From Cephalotus follicularis (lineage: Eukaryota; Streptophyta; Magnoliopsida; Oxalidales; Cephalotaceae): 64,000 nucleotides of DNA. Shown one piece after another: positions 11,040-21,742 of the stretch. The stretch spans positions 289,988 to 353,987 of the forward strand of contig BDDD01000433.1 in the NCBI GenBank assembly GCA_001972305.1, given 5' to 3'. Within the stretch, counting starts at the first letter, position 1. The number at the start of each line of letters is the position of its first letter. The position numbers and the translations under genes are program-made. The notes beneath the pieces were generated by a model. The model was given only the letters and a program-made list of their open reading frames with translations. It was not told the origin of the DNA and searched no databases.

Positions 11040-11260
11040 AAACAGTCGACTGTTACAAAGCACCAGCCGACTGGGGAAGCTTGGCAGTCGACTAATCACA
11101 AGGGCTATTCGACTACACAAAACAGACTGCAGGCAGTTGACTGTCACTTGGATCCAGTCGACTACTCATCCCAAGACAGTCGACTGTGTTCATATGGCAG
11201 TCGACTGCACATCCAATCCAGCCGACTGTCCACAAGAACACCCGACTGTTCAGGATGACA
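11040..11260. repeat. CAGTCGACTG palindrome cluster in LTR B
   Basis: About ten words of the type CAGTCGACTG, CAGCCGACTG or CAGTTGACTG lie 15-30 bases apart. Measured from the sense start of the LTR (12398) the cluster lies 1.14-1.36 kb in, the same place as in I, B2 and F. Confidence 0.85.
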
Positions 11261-12398
11261 GAACAACAGCAACATGATAATTTTGATATAGAAACGGGTT
11301 CAAATGATTACCACACTAAACCAGAGACACAAGGACATAAACATATGACATTATGTGACATTTAGGTGACAAAGGAACACATAATTGACATAGAAATATC
11401 TGGACAGTGGCTTAACTTCCTAGAGAAAGCAAGAATAATATGCATACGTATATGCCCAGATTCTGTCCATTATCATTTGCGGACTTTTAAAACTAGACTA
11501 TGACATGTTTAAGGTGTATAAAACATGTTAACAGTCTTAACAACACAATGACAGAACATATTAACATAGGAATTGAAACCAAAGGACAGTAGGAATATAA
11601 AACATACATTATAACATTGAAACAAAACCATCATTGTAGGGAACGAATTTAACTAACCTGTAATTGTTACCAAGAACACGAAAACACAGCGAGAACAACA
11701 CAATTAATTTGTTACCCGGCTGTGAACAAAACAGCGGCCCAAGAAAACAAAACAAAGACACGCTTAGCAAACCAAAAGAATTCAACCCAAAAGAACAACC
11801 AAAGGAATTGAGATTACCTTTGTAACGATTTCACAAGGATCAAACAGACTCCAACAATGTAGATTCGGCTGTGGCACATAACAGAAAAAAAAAAGAGACA
11901 CATACAAGATGGTAATGTCACTCTCCAAAAGGAAAAGGATAAGACAAAATATGCCCACATAAGGAAGAAGAGGAGACAAGAATAGACTGAATAAGGAAAG
12001 GGGAGATTGAATACGTGTAGAATTTATGAGGGGAGGGAGTGAGTTCGGGTGAAGAGAAGAGAAGAAAAGGAAAGAAAGAAAGACGGAAAGAAAGAAAGAA
12101 AGGAGGGAAGAAAAGAAAAGAAAAAGAAAAGAAATTAGGTAAAAATAAATAAAATGAAATAATAGGATTTAAAATAAAAAGGAAATGTTATAATAAAATA
12201 AAATTTTTATTAAATAACAATAAACCCAAACCCAACATGGCAATAACACATCAAAAAATTCAGGCTGGTACACGTCAGCCCAAATCACATAGGCCCAAAA
12301 CATAGGGCAACCGGACTTTAAAATTAACAAAAGAATTAAAAGCCCGAAACGAACACACAAAAGTCCGTAAAACACATGCGAACACGCAGGGTATTACA

Positions 12399-12411
12399 TC
12401 CACCCGCCCTA
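12399..12411 (-). other. Polypurine tract of element B
   Basis: TCCACCCGCCCT beside the LTR end GTATTACA reads AGGGCGGGTGGA on the minus strand. This is the usual polypurine tract at the inner edge of a 3' LTR. Confidence 0.8.
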
Positions 12412-12439
12412 AAAGAAGATTTCGTCCCGAAATCACAAT

Positions 12440-15400
12440 CATAAACATACCTCAAACAAACAAGTGCAGATATCGCTCCCGAATATGCTGCTCAAGCTCC
12501 CAAGTAGCCTCACGTTCGGGATGATTTCTCCACAGCACTTTCACAAAGGAAACGGTCTTGCTACGTGTCGCCCGTTCCTGCGGATCCAGAATAGCCTCAG
12601 CCTCCTAGTCATAAGATAGATCCTCCCGAATACTGTCCAACGGATAGTGAACCACATGTAGGGGATGATATTGATAACCTCTCAGCAAAGACACGTGGAA
12701 CACATTATGGACGTGTGCTAACTGCGGAGGCAAAGCTAACCGATAAGCAACAGCACCAATCTTTTCCAGAACTTCGAAAGGCCCGATAAACCGTGGACTC
12801 AACTTTCCCTTCAGCCCAAAACGTCGGACTCCTTTCCAAGGTGAAACTTTCAAGAACACATGTTCACCTACTTTGAACTCTAAGTGCCTCCGATGACTGT
12901 CCGCATAACTTTTCTGTCGAGATTGAGCCGCTTTCAATCTCTCCCTTGCTATTGCCACTTTCTCGGTAGTGATCTGCCCTAGCTCGGGTCCCTCGATAAC
13001 TCGCTCTCCAACCTCATCCCAACATGTCGGAGCTCGACACTTCCTCCCATAAAGAGCTTCAAACAGAGCCATACCGATACTAGCATGCCAACTGTTATTG
13101 TAGGCAAATTCCACCAAGCTCAAATACTCATCCCAGCTCCCAGTCCACTCCAAAGCATAAGACCTCAACATATCTTCTAAGGTCTGGATGGTTCTTTCAG
13201 TCTACCCATCTGTCTGTGGATGGAAAGTTGTACTGTAACTGAGCCTAGTACCCCAAGCTTTCTGAAATCCTTTCCAAAACCGCGAACTGAAATGAGGATC
13301 CCTATCCGAAACAATGGATACCAGAGTCCCATGCAGTCTCACTATCTCCTGCTGAAACACCTCAGCCAAATGATCAACCGAAAAGTCCTCTCGGATAGCC
13401 AAGAAGTGAGCCGATTTAGTCAATCGATCCACTACTACCCAGATAGCATCATTCCTTACGAAAGTTCTCGGCAAACCCGTCACAAAGACCATCGATATAC
13501 TTTCCCATTTCCATACTGGAATTTCCAAAGGCTGTAACAAACCACTAGCATGTTGGTGCTCAATCTTTACCTGCTGACAGATCAAACACTTCCCAACGTA
13601 CTCCGCTACATCCCTTTTCATTCCATTCCACCAGAAGTTCTTCTTCAAGTCCCTATACATTTTTGTAGAACCTAGATGTATAGAAAATGGAGAACTGTGT
13701 GCCTCTACCAAAACAGCATCTCTGATAGAAGAATCTGACGGAACACACAACCGATTACCCAGCCATATCACACCATGCTCATTCATACGGAACTCCGATT
13801 GCTTACCCTTTTCAACATTCTGGACTAAGGCCCAAATCTCACCATAATTACTTTGAGCTGTCTTAATCCAAGATATAAGAGTAGGCTCAACAATTATTGC
13901 ACCAACACAACCTTCAGAACCCCGAACATACAGATGTAAATCCATCCACTCCATATCAACTATCAAATGCGGCTGAGTAAGTAAAGCCGCTACACTCCCA
14001 GAACTCTTCCTACTAAGAGCATCAGCTACCACATTTGCTTTGCCCGGATGGTACTGAATGTTCAGATCATAGTCTTTCAGAAGTTCCAACCATCTTCTCT
14101 GACGCATGTTCAACTCCTTCTGCGTAAAGATATACTTGAGACTCTTATGATCGGTAAAGACATCAGAAGTTTCTTCGTACAAGTAGTGCCCCTAGATCTT
14201 CAACGCAAACACTACTGCTGCCAATTCGAGATCATGCGTAGGATAGTTTACCTCATAGGGCTTCAACTGTCTCAAAGCATAAGCTATCACATGACCGTGC
14301 TGCATCAAAACACACCCCAAACCCTTCTTAGAAGCATTGCTGTATATCTGGTATCCACTCGACCAGATAGTAAATGAAGAATCGATGCTGACACAAGACC
14401 ATTCTTCAATTTCTCGAAGCTTGCTTCTCGTTCCTCATTCCATTCAAACTTAGCTCCCTTTCTCATAAGCTAAGTTAGTGGTAAGGCTATAGAGGAAAAA
14501 CCTTCCACAAACCGCCTATCTTATCCAGCCAAACCCAAGAAGCTCCTAACCTCTGTCACTGTGGTAGGTCTCGGCCATTTGGTAATAGCCTAAACTTTAG
14601 CAGGATCCACACTAATCCCTTCAACTGTAACCACGTGACCCGAAAACGCCACTTGCTCCAACCAGAACTCACACTTTGAAAATTTCGCGTATAACTGATT
14701 CTTCCTCAGAATACCCAGCACAATGCGAAGCTGGTCTTCATGTTCTTCCTTCGACTTGGAATACACAAGAATAGCATCTATGAATCAATCACAAACTGAT
14801 CTAAGTACTCATGAAACACCCTATTCATCAGATCCATGAAAACTGCCGGTGCATTAATGAGTCCGAAAGGCATCACCAGAAACTCATAATGCCCATACCG
14901 AGTATGGAAAGCAGTTTTAGGCACATCTTCATCCTTTATACGAAGCTGATGATATCCCGATCTCACATATATCTTAGAAAAATACCGAGCACCCTCGAGT
15001 TGATCAAACAAGTCATCAATCCTAGGTAGTGGGTATTTATTCTGAACAGTAATCCGGTTCAACTCTCTGTAGTCTATGCATAGCCTCATAGACCCGTCTT
15101 TCTTCTTCACAAAAAGAACCGGAGCACCCCACGGTGAAACACTAGGCCGAATGAAACCCCTATCCAACAGCTCTTGCAACTGTTCCTTCAACTCTTACAG
15201 TTCTAACGGTGCCATTCTGTAAGGTGCCTTAGACAAAGGTGCCGCTCCAGGAATAAGTTCGATGGTAAACTCCACTTCCCATTGCGGTGGCAAACCCGGT
15301 AACTCCTCCGGAAACACATCAAAAAATTCTCTGACCACAAGATAGTCTTCAAGGCGAGGCTCAACCTTTGAGACATCCTTCACAACAGCTAAGAAACCTT

Positions 15401-16994
15401 CAACTCCCTTAGCCACCAACTTCCTAGCCTTCAGAGCAGAGATAACCTTCACTTCTTTTCTTGGTCGTGAACCCTGATAAATAAAATCAGGTCTGTTCAC
15501 ATCCCCAAACAGAACCCTCCGAGCATAGCAGTCGATTGTAGCCCGATGACGATCCAACCAGTTTATTCCCAGAATCATATCGAAGTCATACATATCGATC
15601 GGCGAAAGATCCGCATCACAAACCCGATCATCAAAAACAAGAGGACAAGCATAAAAACACTCAGATATCACAACAGAAGAACCCGTAGGGGTCGAAAGAA
15701 CCAAAGCTGGATCAAGCAACTCTGAAGACATCCCAAGATGCCGAACAAAAGACCTCGCTACAACCAAGTAGGTCAATCCAGTATCATACAAAACATAAGC
15801 CCTACGGTTACCAACAGAAATAAAGCCTGAAATAGTACCTGGTGCATTAGCAGCCTGCTGAGTTGTGATAGCGAAGACACGACCTCCCACATTGCGCTGT
15901 CCATGATCTACATTGTTCCCCTTCCTTTCCTTCGCACGAGGATCAGGACAATCCTTCACGAAATGTCCCTTCTGACCACACACAAAACAGGCCCCGATAG
16001 CCTTGTAGCACACTCCCACCGGATGCTGTCTACCGCAAACATCACACTTGGCAATCTGAACATCCGCAGCTCCCTATGTCTGCCTTTGATCATTACCGGG
16101 CTGTTGCTGTCCCCGGTTATCATTCCTCCTTCCTCGTTTGCCATTTCTATTCTGGTATTTCTGTCCAGAACCTTGCCCTTGAGAATCCCCTATGTTTCTC
16201 TTCCTGTCACTTTCCTGACGAGCTGCCTGTATATCTAACCTTTCCAGTTCTATTTTCTTTGCCGCATTTGCCACTTCAGAAACATCAGCAAACCTGGTGT
16301 TGATCAGTTTACCCCGGAGTTGATAGTGTAACTTCCACTTGAACTTTTCTGCCCGCTCCAATGCTGTCCCTGCCGCGGACCAAGCAAAACTGGCAAGCCT
16401 AGTAAAATGGGTCAAAAACTCCGTGACCGACTCTCCATCCTTCTGTCTTGTAGTGATGAACTCCCTGGCATAAGCCTCCTTATCAGCAGCGGGAAAGTAC
16501 TGCTGATAAAAGACTTCGCAAAACTCGGACCAGGTTAAAGTCTCCGTATAGCTACCACCCTTAGCCAAATCCACAACCTTCCACCATTTCTGAGCGTCAC
16601 CCTCAAGCTTGTAAAGAGCTAGCTTAATCTTCTTCTCGTCACCACAACCAAGCACATCGAAGATTTTGTCCATATGAGCAATCCAGTGCTCAGCCTCCAA
16701 AGGAGTCACGGCTGAGCTGAAAGACTACGGTCTTTGCTTCTGGAACCGCCCAAGCCAGATATAAGTAGGCGTGTCCATCCTGCCCCCAGCTTCTCTTCCC
16801 AACTGAACATCAGCTGGAGCATCCTCTTCCACAATCGGCTCCCTACGGCCCTGATTCTGATTCTGTTCACCCAACACGCGTAGTACCTCCTAAGCGACCG
16901 CCTGACGTACCAACTCCTCCATAGTAGGCTCAATTCTGACTTGTTGATCCTCAGTAGGTGCAGTCTTCCGAGCAGTGTTCCTTGTACGTGCCAT
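12440..16994 (-). pseudogene. Element B gag-pol region (decayed)
   Basis: Parts in sense order. Gag is about 16994-16020, with a capsid-like stretch (QKWWKVV, YFPAADKEAY) and the zinc knuckle CFVCGQKGHFVKDC. A retropepsin-type protease with D-T-G follows near 15800-15780. Reverse transcriptase is about 15190-14400 ([32 protein letters not shown]). RNase H is about 14350-13950, ending [16 protein letters not shown]. Integrase has an HHCC finger ([28 protein letters not shown]) and core ([27 protein letters not shown]) to about 13050. A C-terminal region with FLKVSPWKG and a chromodomain-like tail (ATWELEQHIRERY) ends near 12450. This is a fossil with several breaks and is not expected to make a full polyprotein. 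Confidence 0.93.
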
Positions 16995-17149
16995 CTATGA
17001 AAAGGCACCCAAAACATAAAACATCACAATGAACAAAAACCAAAACAGAAAACATATCATAAAATCGTAACCGAAACAGCCTAACCCAGTGTTTACCCAA
17101 TCTCACAGGTGAAACCTAGTTAGGTCTTATAAGGAAACAAAACGTAATT

Positions 17150-17160
17150 CTCTGATACCA
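17150..17160 (-). other. Primer-binding site of element B
   Basis: CTCTGATACCA on the plus strand reads TGGTATCAGAG on the minus strand, complementary to the 3' end of plant initiator-Met tRNA. It lies five bases inside the right LTR (start 17166), as expected for a minus-sense element. Confidence 0.9.
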
Positions 17161-17165
17161 AAATC

Positions 17166-17811
17166 TGTAACACCCCCGGACGGCGGGAGTCGTCATAGGA
17201 CATAATACAAATTTTATCATAACATATCATGACTTATCTGAACTTAAACATAACGTATCAGCCAAAAACGTGGCGGTCATATCATAACTGAAAACTTAAA
17301 AAAATTAACAATGTAGCATTTTCAGAAAATCTTAAAACATATTCAAGTTTCAAAGCTAAAACATAACCATATGTATCTTAAAGTTCATAACCACTAGACA
17401 TAAAAAACACAGGGATCACACTCCTAGGGATCCAAAGACACAGGGTGGTCATCTCTCGTTCACACATTTCCCCGCTGCTCCCGATAACCTGCCGCATGGA
17501 AAACAAAAACGCGACTGAGCAAACCTCAGTACGGATAAGGGAAAGTAAAACAGTAAACGATAGATTAAAACAGTAAGATTTCAATAAAATTCATAACGGA
17601 AATCTTAAGCAGTGAAAACAGTTTAATCATATTCAAATATCAATTTCATATCTTTCGAAACATATACGAAACATGTCATTTCACAATTCACAGAAAATCA
17701 CATAGGCCCAAAACATAGGGCAACCGGACTTTAAAATTAACAAAAGAATTAAAAGCCCGAAACGAACACACAAAAGTCCGTAAAACACATACGAACAAGG
17801 AGGGTATTACA
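17166..17811 (-). repeat. Element B right (5') LTR
   Basis: It matches the left LTR from TGTAACACCCCCGG at its left edge and through to GTATTACA at its right edge, but is only 646 bases long. It carries the ACTGAG/CTCAGT form of the conserved hairpin (17514-17530). The target repeat tagcc follows at 17812. Confidence 0.9.
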
Positions 17812-17954
17812 TAGCCCGAGGAGATTCACGCCCGAGAAGGCATCTTCAACAAAACACAAGAGAAGCCACTTCGCTCAGTCAATGCTTAAGGAGACCACTA
17901 CATTGGCGATACCCGGGGAGACCACCACACAAGAAAATGCCCGAGGAGACGACC
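17812..17954 (-). repeat. Element C right LTR, middle piece
   Basis: This short stretch lies between B and B2. It continues the C LTR, matching about 3990-4130 (CCCGAGGAGATTCACGCCC and following). It ends with cgacc (17950-17954), the target repeat of solo LTR B2. Confidence 0.85.
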
Positions 17955-18164
17955 TGTAACACCCCTAGACGGCGGGAGTCATCACAGGTCATAATTGTAA
18001 CGCCCGGTATTTTCCTGAATGTAATATTTCAATTTGTGATGTAACCTTGGACTTGAATTAATGAGAATGTTGAGATTTTGAACTCAAAAGATGCTTAAAA
18101 ACCCTAATTATGGTTTTGTGAATGGAATGTGGGTGTTAAACTTAAAAACGACGCTATTTTGAGG

Positions 18165-18300
18165 TAAAGACATCTATGGAACCGAGATGCACGTGAATGC
18201 ATGGACAAGCACGTCGATGTAAGGAGAAGACATCGACACCTTCTGGTGAAAAAGGAAAAGACATCGACGTCTAAGGAAGACGTCAATACCTTTTACAAGA
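18165..18300. repeat. GACGTCGACGTC palindrome cluster 1, 5' LTR of A
   Basis: Words such as GACATCGACACC, GACATCGACGTCT and GACGTCAATACC lie about 20-30 bases apart, 170-300 bases inside the LTR. The matching cluster of the 3' LTR (24520-24680) has one more unit, so unit number has changed since insertion. Confidence 0.8.
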
Positions 18301-19039
18301 ATGTCTGTGACATTATAAACTGACAGAGTAACGTGTAGAGGGAAGGATTTAGGATCCATGCAGGTGCCTTGAGGCACGGGAAGGAGACGTGTTGATCATG
18401 CACGATGGCCTCCTGACCTGCATGACTGAAGAAAGATGAGGAAGGTAACAAGTGTTGCCATGCATGGAGCCTGCAAAAGAAAGAGGGAAAGAAAACAAAA
18501 GGAAAAATGCAGAGTCTGGGAAAGGGAGAGGGAGCACGAGAGTGCTCATTGAATACCAGGAGAAAGAGGACGGTGGAGCGACCTACATAAGAACAACCCT
18601 CCCCATCTCTCTCTCTCGTTTAAAACACCAAAGGAAACAAAGAGAGGAAAACCAGTGAGTGTGAGAGCCACCATTGTTGAGCTTACTTGGAGCTAGAAAT
18701 TGGAGCTCGTGGGTTGCAGTTGCTGAGGGGATCTTGGAACTGCTGTGACAAGAACCTGGGAACTCAAAGGGGTGGACTTTCTAGTTCCTAACTTGGGACA
18801 ACAAGGTAGGGTAAAGTGATAATCTTATACATGCATTTTGGGTTTTTAGTTAGTGAATAACATGATGAATTGCATGTTAATGGTTGAATTGTGATTTTAG
18901 ACTTGTTATAGTGTTTACTGTTATATACGGAGTTAGCATGCATGTGTAAATTAAATGGATATTGAACTGGGTTATGTATGGATGATTTTGATAATGGCTG
19001 CTGTGTTAAAAACTATGGAGAAAACGTTCTGGGTTGGAT

Positions 19040-19470
19040 AAACGTCGACGTCTACCTGAAGACGTCGATGTCTTCATGTTCGTATGAAGAGGACATCGGT
19101 GTTTGAGTAAAAGCATCAACGCCTTTTCTGGGTAATGATAGAACTGCGATGTTTATTGTAGATGGCAAAGTAACCACTCGGGATTGCGCGTTTGTTTACG
19201 AATTGACGTTCTGGTTACATACTATGATAAGCAATAGCTTTTCTTACGCCTTGAGAGGTTAAGTTTCGACTATATGAGGATCTAGAGACTGGATTCTTCC
19301 CTCCAGAATCCAGACTCGCGCACTGATACCTTCTGGTATCATAAAGACATCGATGTCTTTGGAAATACATCGACGTCTTTGACCCCAAAACGCCTGGGAA
19401 TAACTGAACATAGGATCGACGCCTTAGGGAAAAGACGTCGACGCCTTATGAATAGACATCGACGCCTATG
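19040..19470. repeat. GACGTCGACGTC palindrome cluster 2, 5' LTR of A
   Basis: At least eight words including ACGTCGACGTCT, GACGTCGATGTC, GACATCGACGCC and GACGTCGACGCC occur in two sub-clusters (19043-19130 and 19340-19465). Their flavour is the same as that of cluster 1 in this LTR. Confidence 0.8.
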
Positions 19471-20390
19471 TCCCTGTTTAATGGAATTTCACTCGAATGG
19501 GACTTGCTAGACCCAAAACGACTCTAGGAACGATCCTAGATGCATTCTGAGCATATGTTTGCATTATTACTGTGATTGCATTATGGTTGATTTCTAAATA
19601 GTGTTAACCATTTTGAAAAGCTTGCATGATTTTTATAATCATTATTGTGCGAAAATGTATATTTGTCGACATATGAATATATATATTTTTTCGAAATGAC
19701 TAGGGAAAGTATTTTCCAATGACGGAGAAATGTTTGAAAGGATTGATTATGAAATCAAAAGTATTGTGCAAAAATGTATATTTGTCAACATATGAATTTA
19801 TATATTTTTGAAATGATTGGGGAAGTGTTTCCAAAGACGGAGAAATGTTTCAAAAGATTGTTTATACAATCAAATGTATTGTTTAAGTTTTATAACTTAT
19901 CACAACTTGTGAATGGAGTAAAATATTTTAAACAAATATATCTGATCAAGTAATTATATTTTATTTCTTGACTTGTACTATGCAATGCTTGTGCTTGTTG
20001 ATTATTAGCCGCTGTGCTTATAACTTGTTGATTACTCAGCCGCTGTGCTGGTAACTTGCTGTTGGTTTAGCCGCCACGCTAAACAACATACGGAGGACTT
20101 GCTCCAAAACCGTTCGCAAACGGAGATGGGGTAAGAGTGCATGACGTTGGGGCCAGGAGGTGGCGATGGTTATGACGACTTGCTTGTCTGGTTCCTTTTG
20201 GGACATACATATTGCTTGTGTTGATATAACTCATGAGGTTATACTTGTATCGTGATCATGCATATATTTTTATATATGTATATACGGAGATATAATTATT
20301 GTGAAAATTACATGTCATATTGCATCATAATGCATTCATTCATGATACCCATTACCATATGACTCAAACTGTATTTATAAGTTTATTCAC

Positions 20391-20415
20391 TTAGCCGAGT
20401 GAGGACAAAGGCTAA
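20391..20415 (+). other. Conserved TTAGCC/GGCTAA hairpin, 5' LTR of A
   Basis: TTAGCC and GGCTAA are separated by GAGTGAGGACAAA. The identical hairpin occurs at 26773-26797 (3' LTR of A), 43462-43486 (F) and, one base pair shorter, 31702-31725 (D), each 370-430 bases from the LTR end. Confidence 0.65.
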
Positions 20416-20818
20416 CCCCTACTGTAATAGTTTGACGAAGTAGATTTGACATGGAGCATGCGCGGAGACTTAAAGAGAAGACTGAGTAGTTTCTGTTGTT
20501 TTCTTGTATTGGGTTAATGAACATTGATCATGTTAATTTGGATTGTTGTAACAAAGGTTATTTTGTTATCTCGTACTGTATGTTTTTCACGCTCCATTTT
20601 TGGGCGATCGACAATGAGGTTGGGTTTCTGTTATAAACTTGTTGAGCATCACGTAGTATGGGATGCGTGATGTATGTTTAAATTCGGCTCATCTATGTTA
20701 TTGCTTCCGCTATTGAAGGTTTTTATTTATTGGTAAATTTGCATGAGTTGGATTATATTATGTTGATTGTCTTACCGCTTATATGTTGTCTTAAAATGGA
20801 AAACGGGGTGTGACAACG

Positions 20819-20830
20819 TGGTATCAGAGC
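20819..20830 (+). other. Primer-binding site of element A
   Basis: TGGTATCAGAGC, complementary to plant initiator-Met tRNA, starts three bases after the 5' LTR end (20815). It fixes the plus sense of A. Confidence 0.93.
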
Positions 20831-20928
20831 ATATTCCATATATGCTTAGCTAGGATACTTTCCTTGGCAATCAATAAATTGTTTTCCTAAAGTCATGACT
20901 AACCGTCATCCCTCTTATAGGAAACAAT

Positions 20929-21540
20929 ATGGACAGAAGAGGAAGAGCTAAGGCTGTTGAGGGGAGTGCTCCTCAGGGAACAAGTGAAGAGAGAGATTCG
21001 CTGGGTCGAATGGCTGACTACTTTCAACAGCAGATGGCTGTGGATGCGGCCAACCTAGAAGACATGCGACGATGGTACACAGATCGTGTAAATGACCGTT
21101 TCCATCGACATGTGGTTGCTAATACCACGCGCCTGGAAGAAATACGGCAGCTATGTATTGAAACACAGCAAGCTAAACGGACTAGGCCAGCTCCACCAGA
21201 GTGGCAAGATGGAGACTCTTCAAGCAAGTCATCAAAGAACAGTTCTCAGCAAACGGCCGCTAAGGGAGCTTTGAGTCAAGAAGGTGATATAGGGTCTAGA
21301 GCTTGCTATCACTGTGGTCGTAAGGGCCACTTACGGAAAAATTGCTGGAGGATGCATGGACTGTGTTTCAGGTGTGGGGCACCTGGTCATTTAGTGAAGC
21401 ACTGTCCAAAGAGTCCTGCTACGGCGCCTACGGGGCCGATGAGCAATAGCGATGCCGCAACTGGACCTTCCCAGCGGGGGGGGCAAGGGCAAGGGCATCA
21501 TGAGAGGTACTATTTTCACTCTTACTTGCATCATACTTGA
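20929..21540 (+). pseudogene. Element A gag remnant with two zinc knuckles
   Basis: An open frame of 203 codons. Residues 126-139 (CYHCGRKGHLRKNC) and 146-159 (CFRCGAPGHLVKHC) are CCHC knuckles, which in Gypsy gag bind genomic RNA. The N-terminal 120 residues are charged and Ser-rich, with no recognisable capsid domain, so only part of a gag is present. The start codon lies 8 bases after CCTCTTATAG, which resembles a plant 3' splice site with CTAAC upstream. It is a fossil fragment, and whether the short protein is made is unknown. Confidence 0.8.
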
Positions 21541-21742
21541 TCATAATGCCTTTCATTGGTTAACCATATTGTGGCCATAGTTAAATGGATGTTAAGCTGG
21601 ATGTTTGGGGCCAACTAATGAGCAAGAGAATGATGATTTTCTGTACCATACTAGGGGATGGTTATACACATGCGTAGGCTAGTATGGGACCACACACATA
21701 CTTAGTGAACTTCTAGAACCCGGATAACATAACCAAAAGAGT

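Larger units (their letters stand above)
9558..12398 (-). repeat. Element B left (3') LTR
   Basis: A 2841-base LTR. Reading in from the left edge, it carries the CTGAG/CTCAG-type hairpin (9906-9921), the conserved CCGTAG and CCTATGG hairpins (10318-10400), the ATCCGTACCTTA box (10823-10834), a CAGTCGACTG cluster (11040-11260) and a purine-rich tract (12050-12170; pyrimidine-rich in the sense direction). The open frames inside it have no domain. Confidence 0.92.
9558..17811 (-). mobile_element. Element B: Ty3/Gypsy chromovirus-type LTR retrotransposon
   Basis: It is bounded by a perfect target repeat, tagcc (9553-9557 and 17812-17816). The left LTR is 9558-12398 and the right LTR 17166-17811. 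Both begin TGTAACACCCCCGGACGGCGGG and end GTATTACA. The right LTR is much shorter than the left. The minus-sense interior carries gag with a zinc knuckle, a retropepsin-type protease, reverse transcriptase, RNase H, integrase and a chromodomain-like tail, in the Gypsy order. The reverse transcriptase wording ([12 protein letters not shown]) and the long LTRs suggest the Tekay/Del lineage (inference). The coding region is broken in about four to six places. By eye the two LTRs differ by a few percent, so it is moderately recent. Confidence 0.93.
17996..20815 (+). repeat. Element A 5' LTR
   Basis: A 2820-base LTR. In order it holds a GACGTCGACGTC-type cluster (18165-18300), a CTCTCTCTCTCG tract near 18607, the box CCTAACTTGG followed by AAGGTAGGG (18806), a second palindrome cluster (19040-19470), AT-rich sequence, hairpins with AGCCGCTGTGCT and GTTTAGC-CGCC-type arms (about 20005-20085), and the TTAGCC/GGCTAA hairpin (20391-20415). 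Confidence 0.95.

Noticed and set aside
11040-11260. CRISPR-like array of short spaced repeats
   Set aside because: The repeats are palindromic decamers with many variants and uneven spacing, inside a plant LTR. No cas genes are present and the sequence is eukaryotic.
20819-20830. tRNA gene fragments at TGGTATCAGAGC sites (20819, 17150, 45205, 50018)
   Set aside because: These are primer-binding sites complementary to initiator-Met tRNA, placed just inside LTR edges; no cloverleaf surrounds them.
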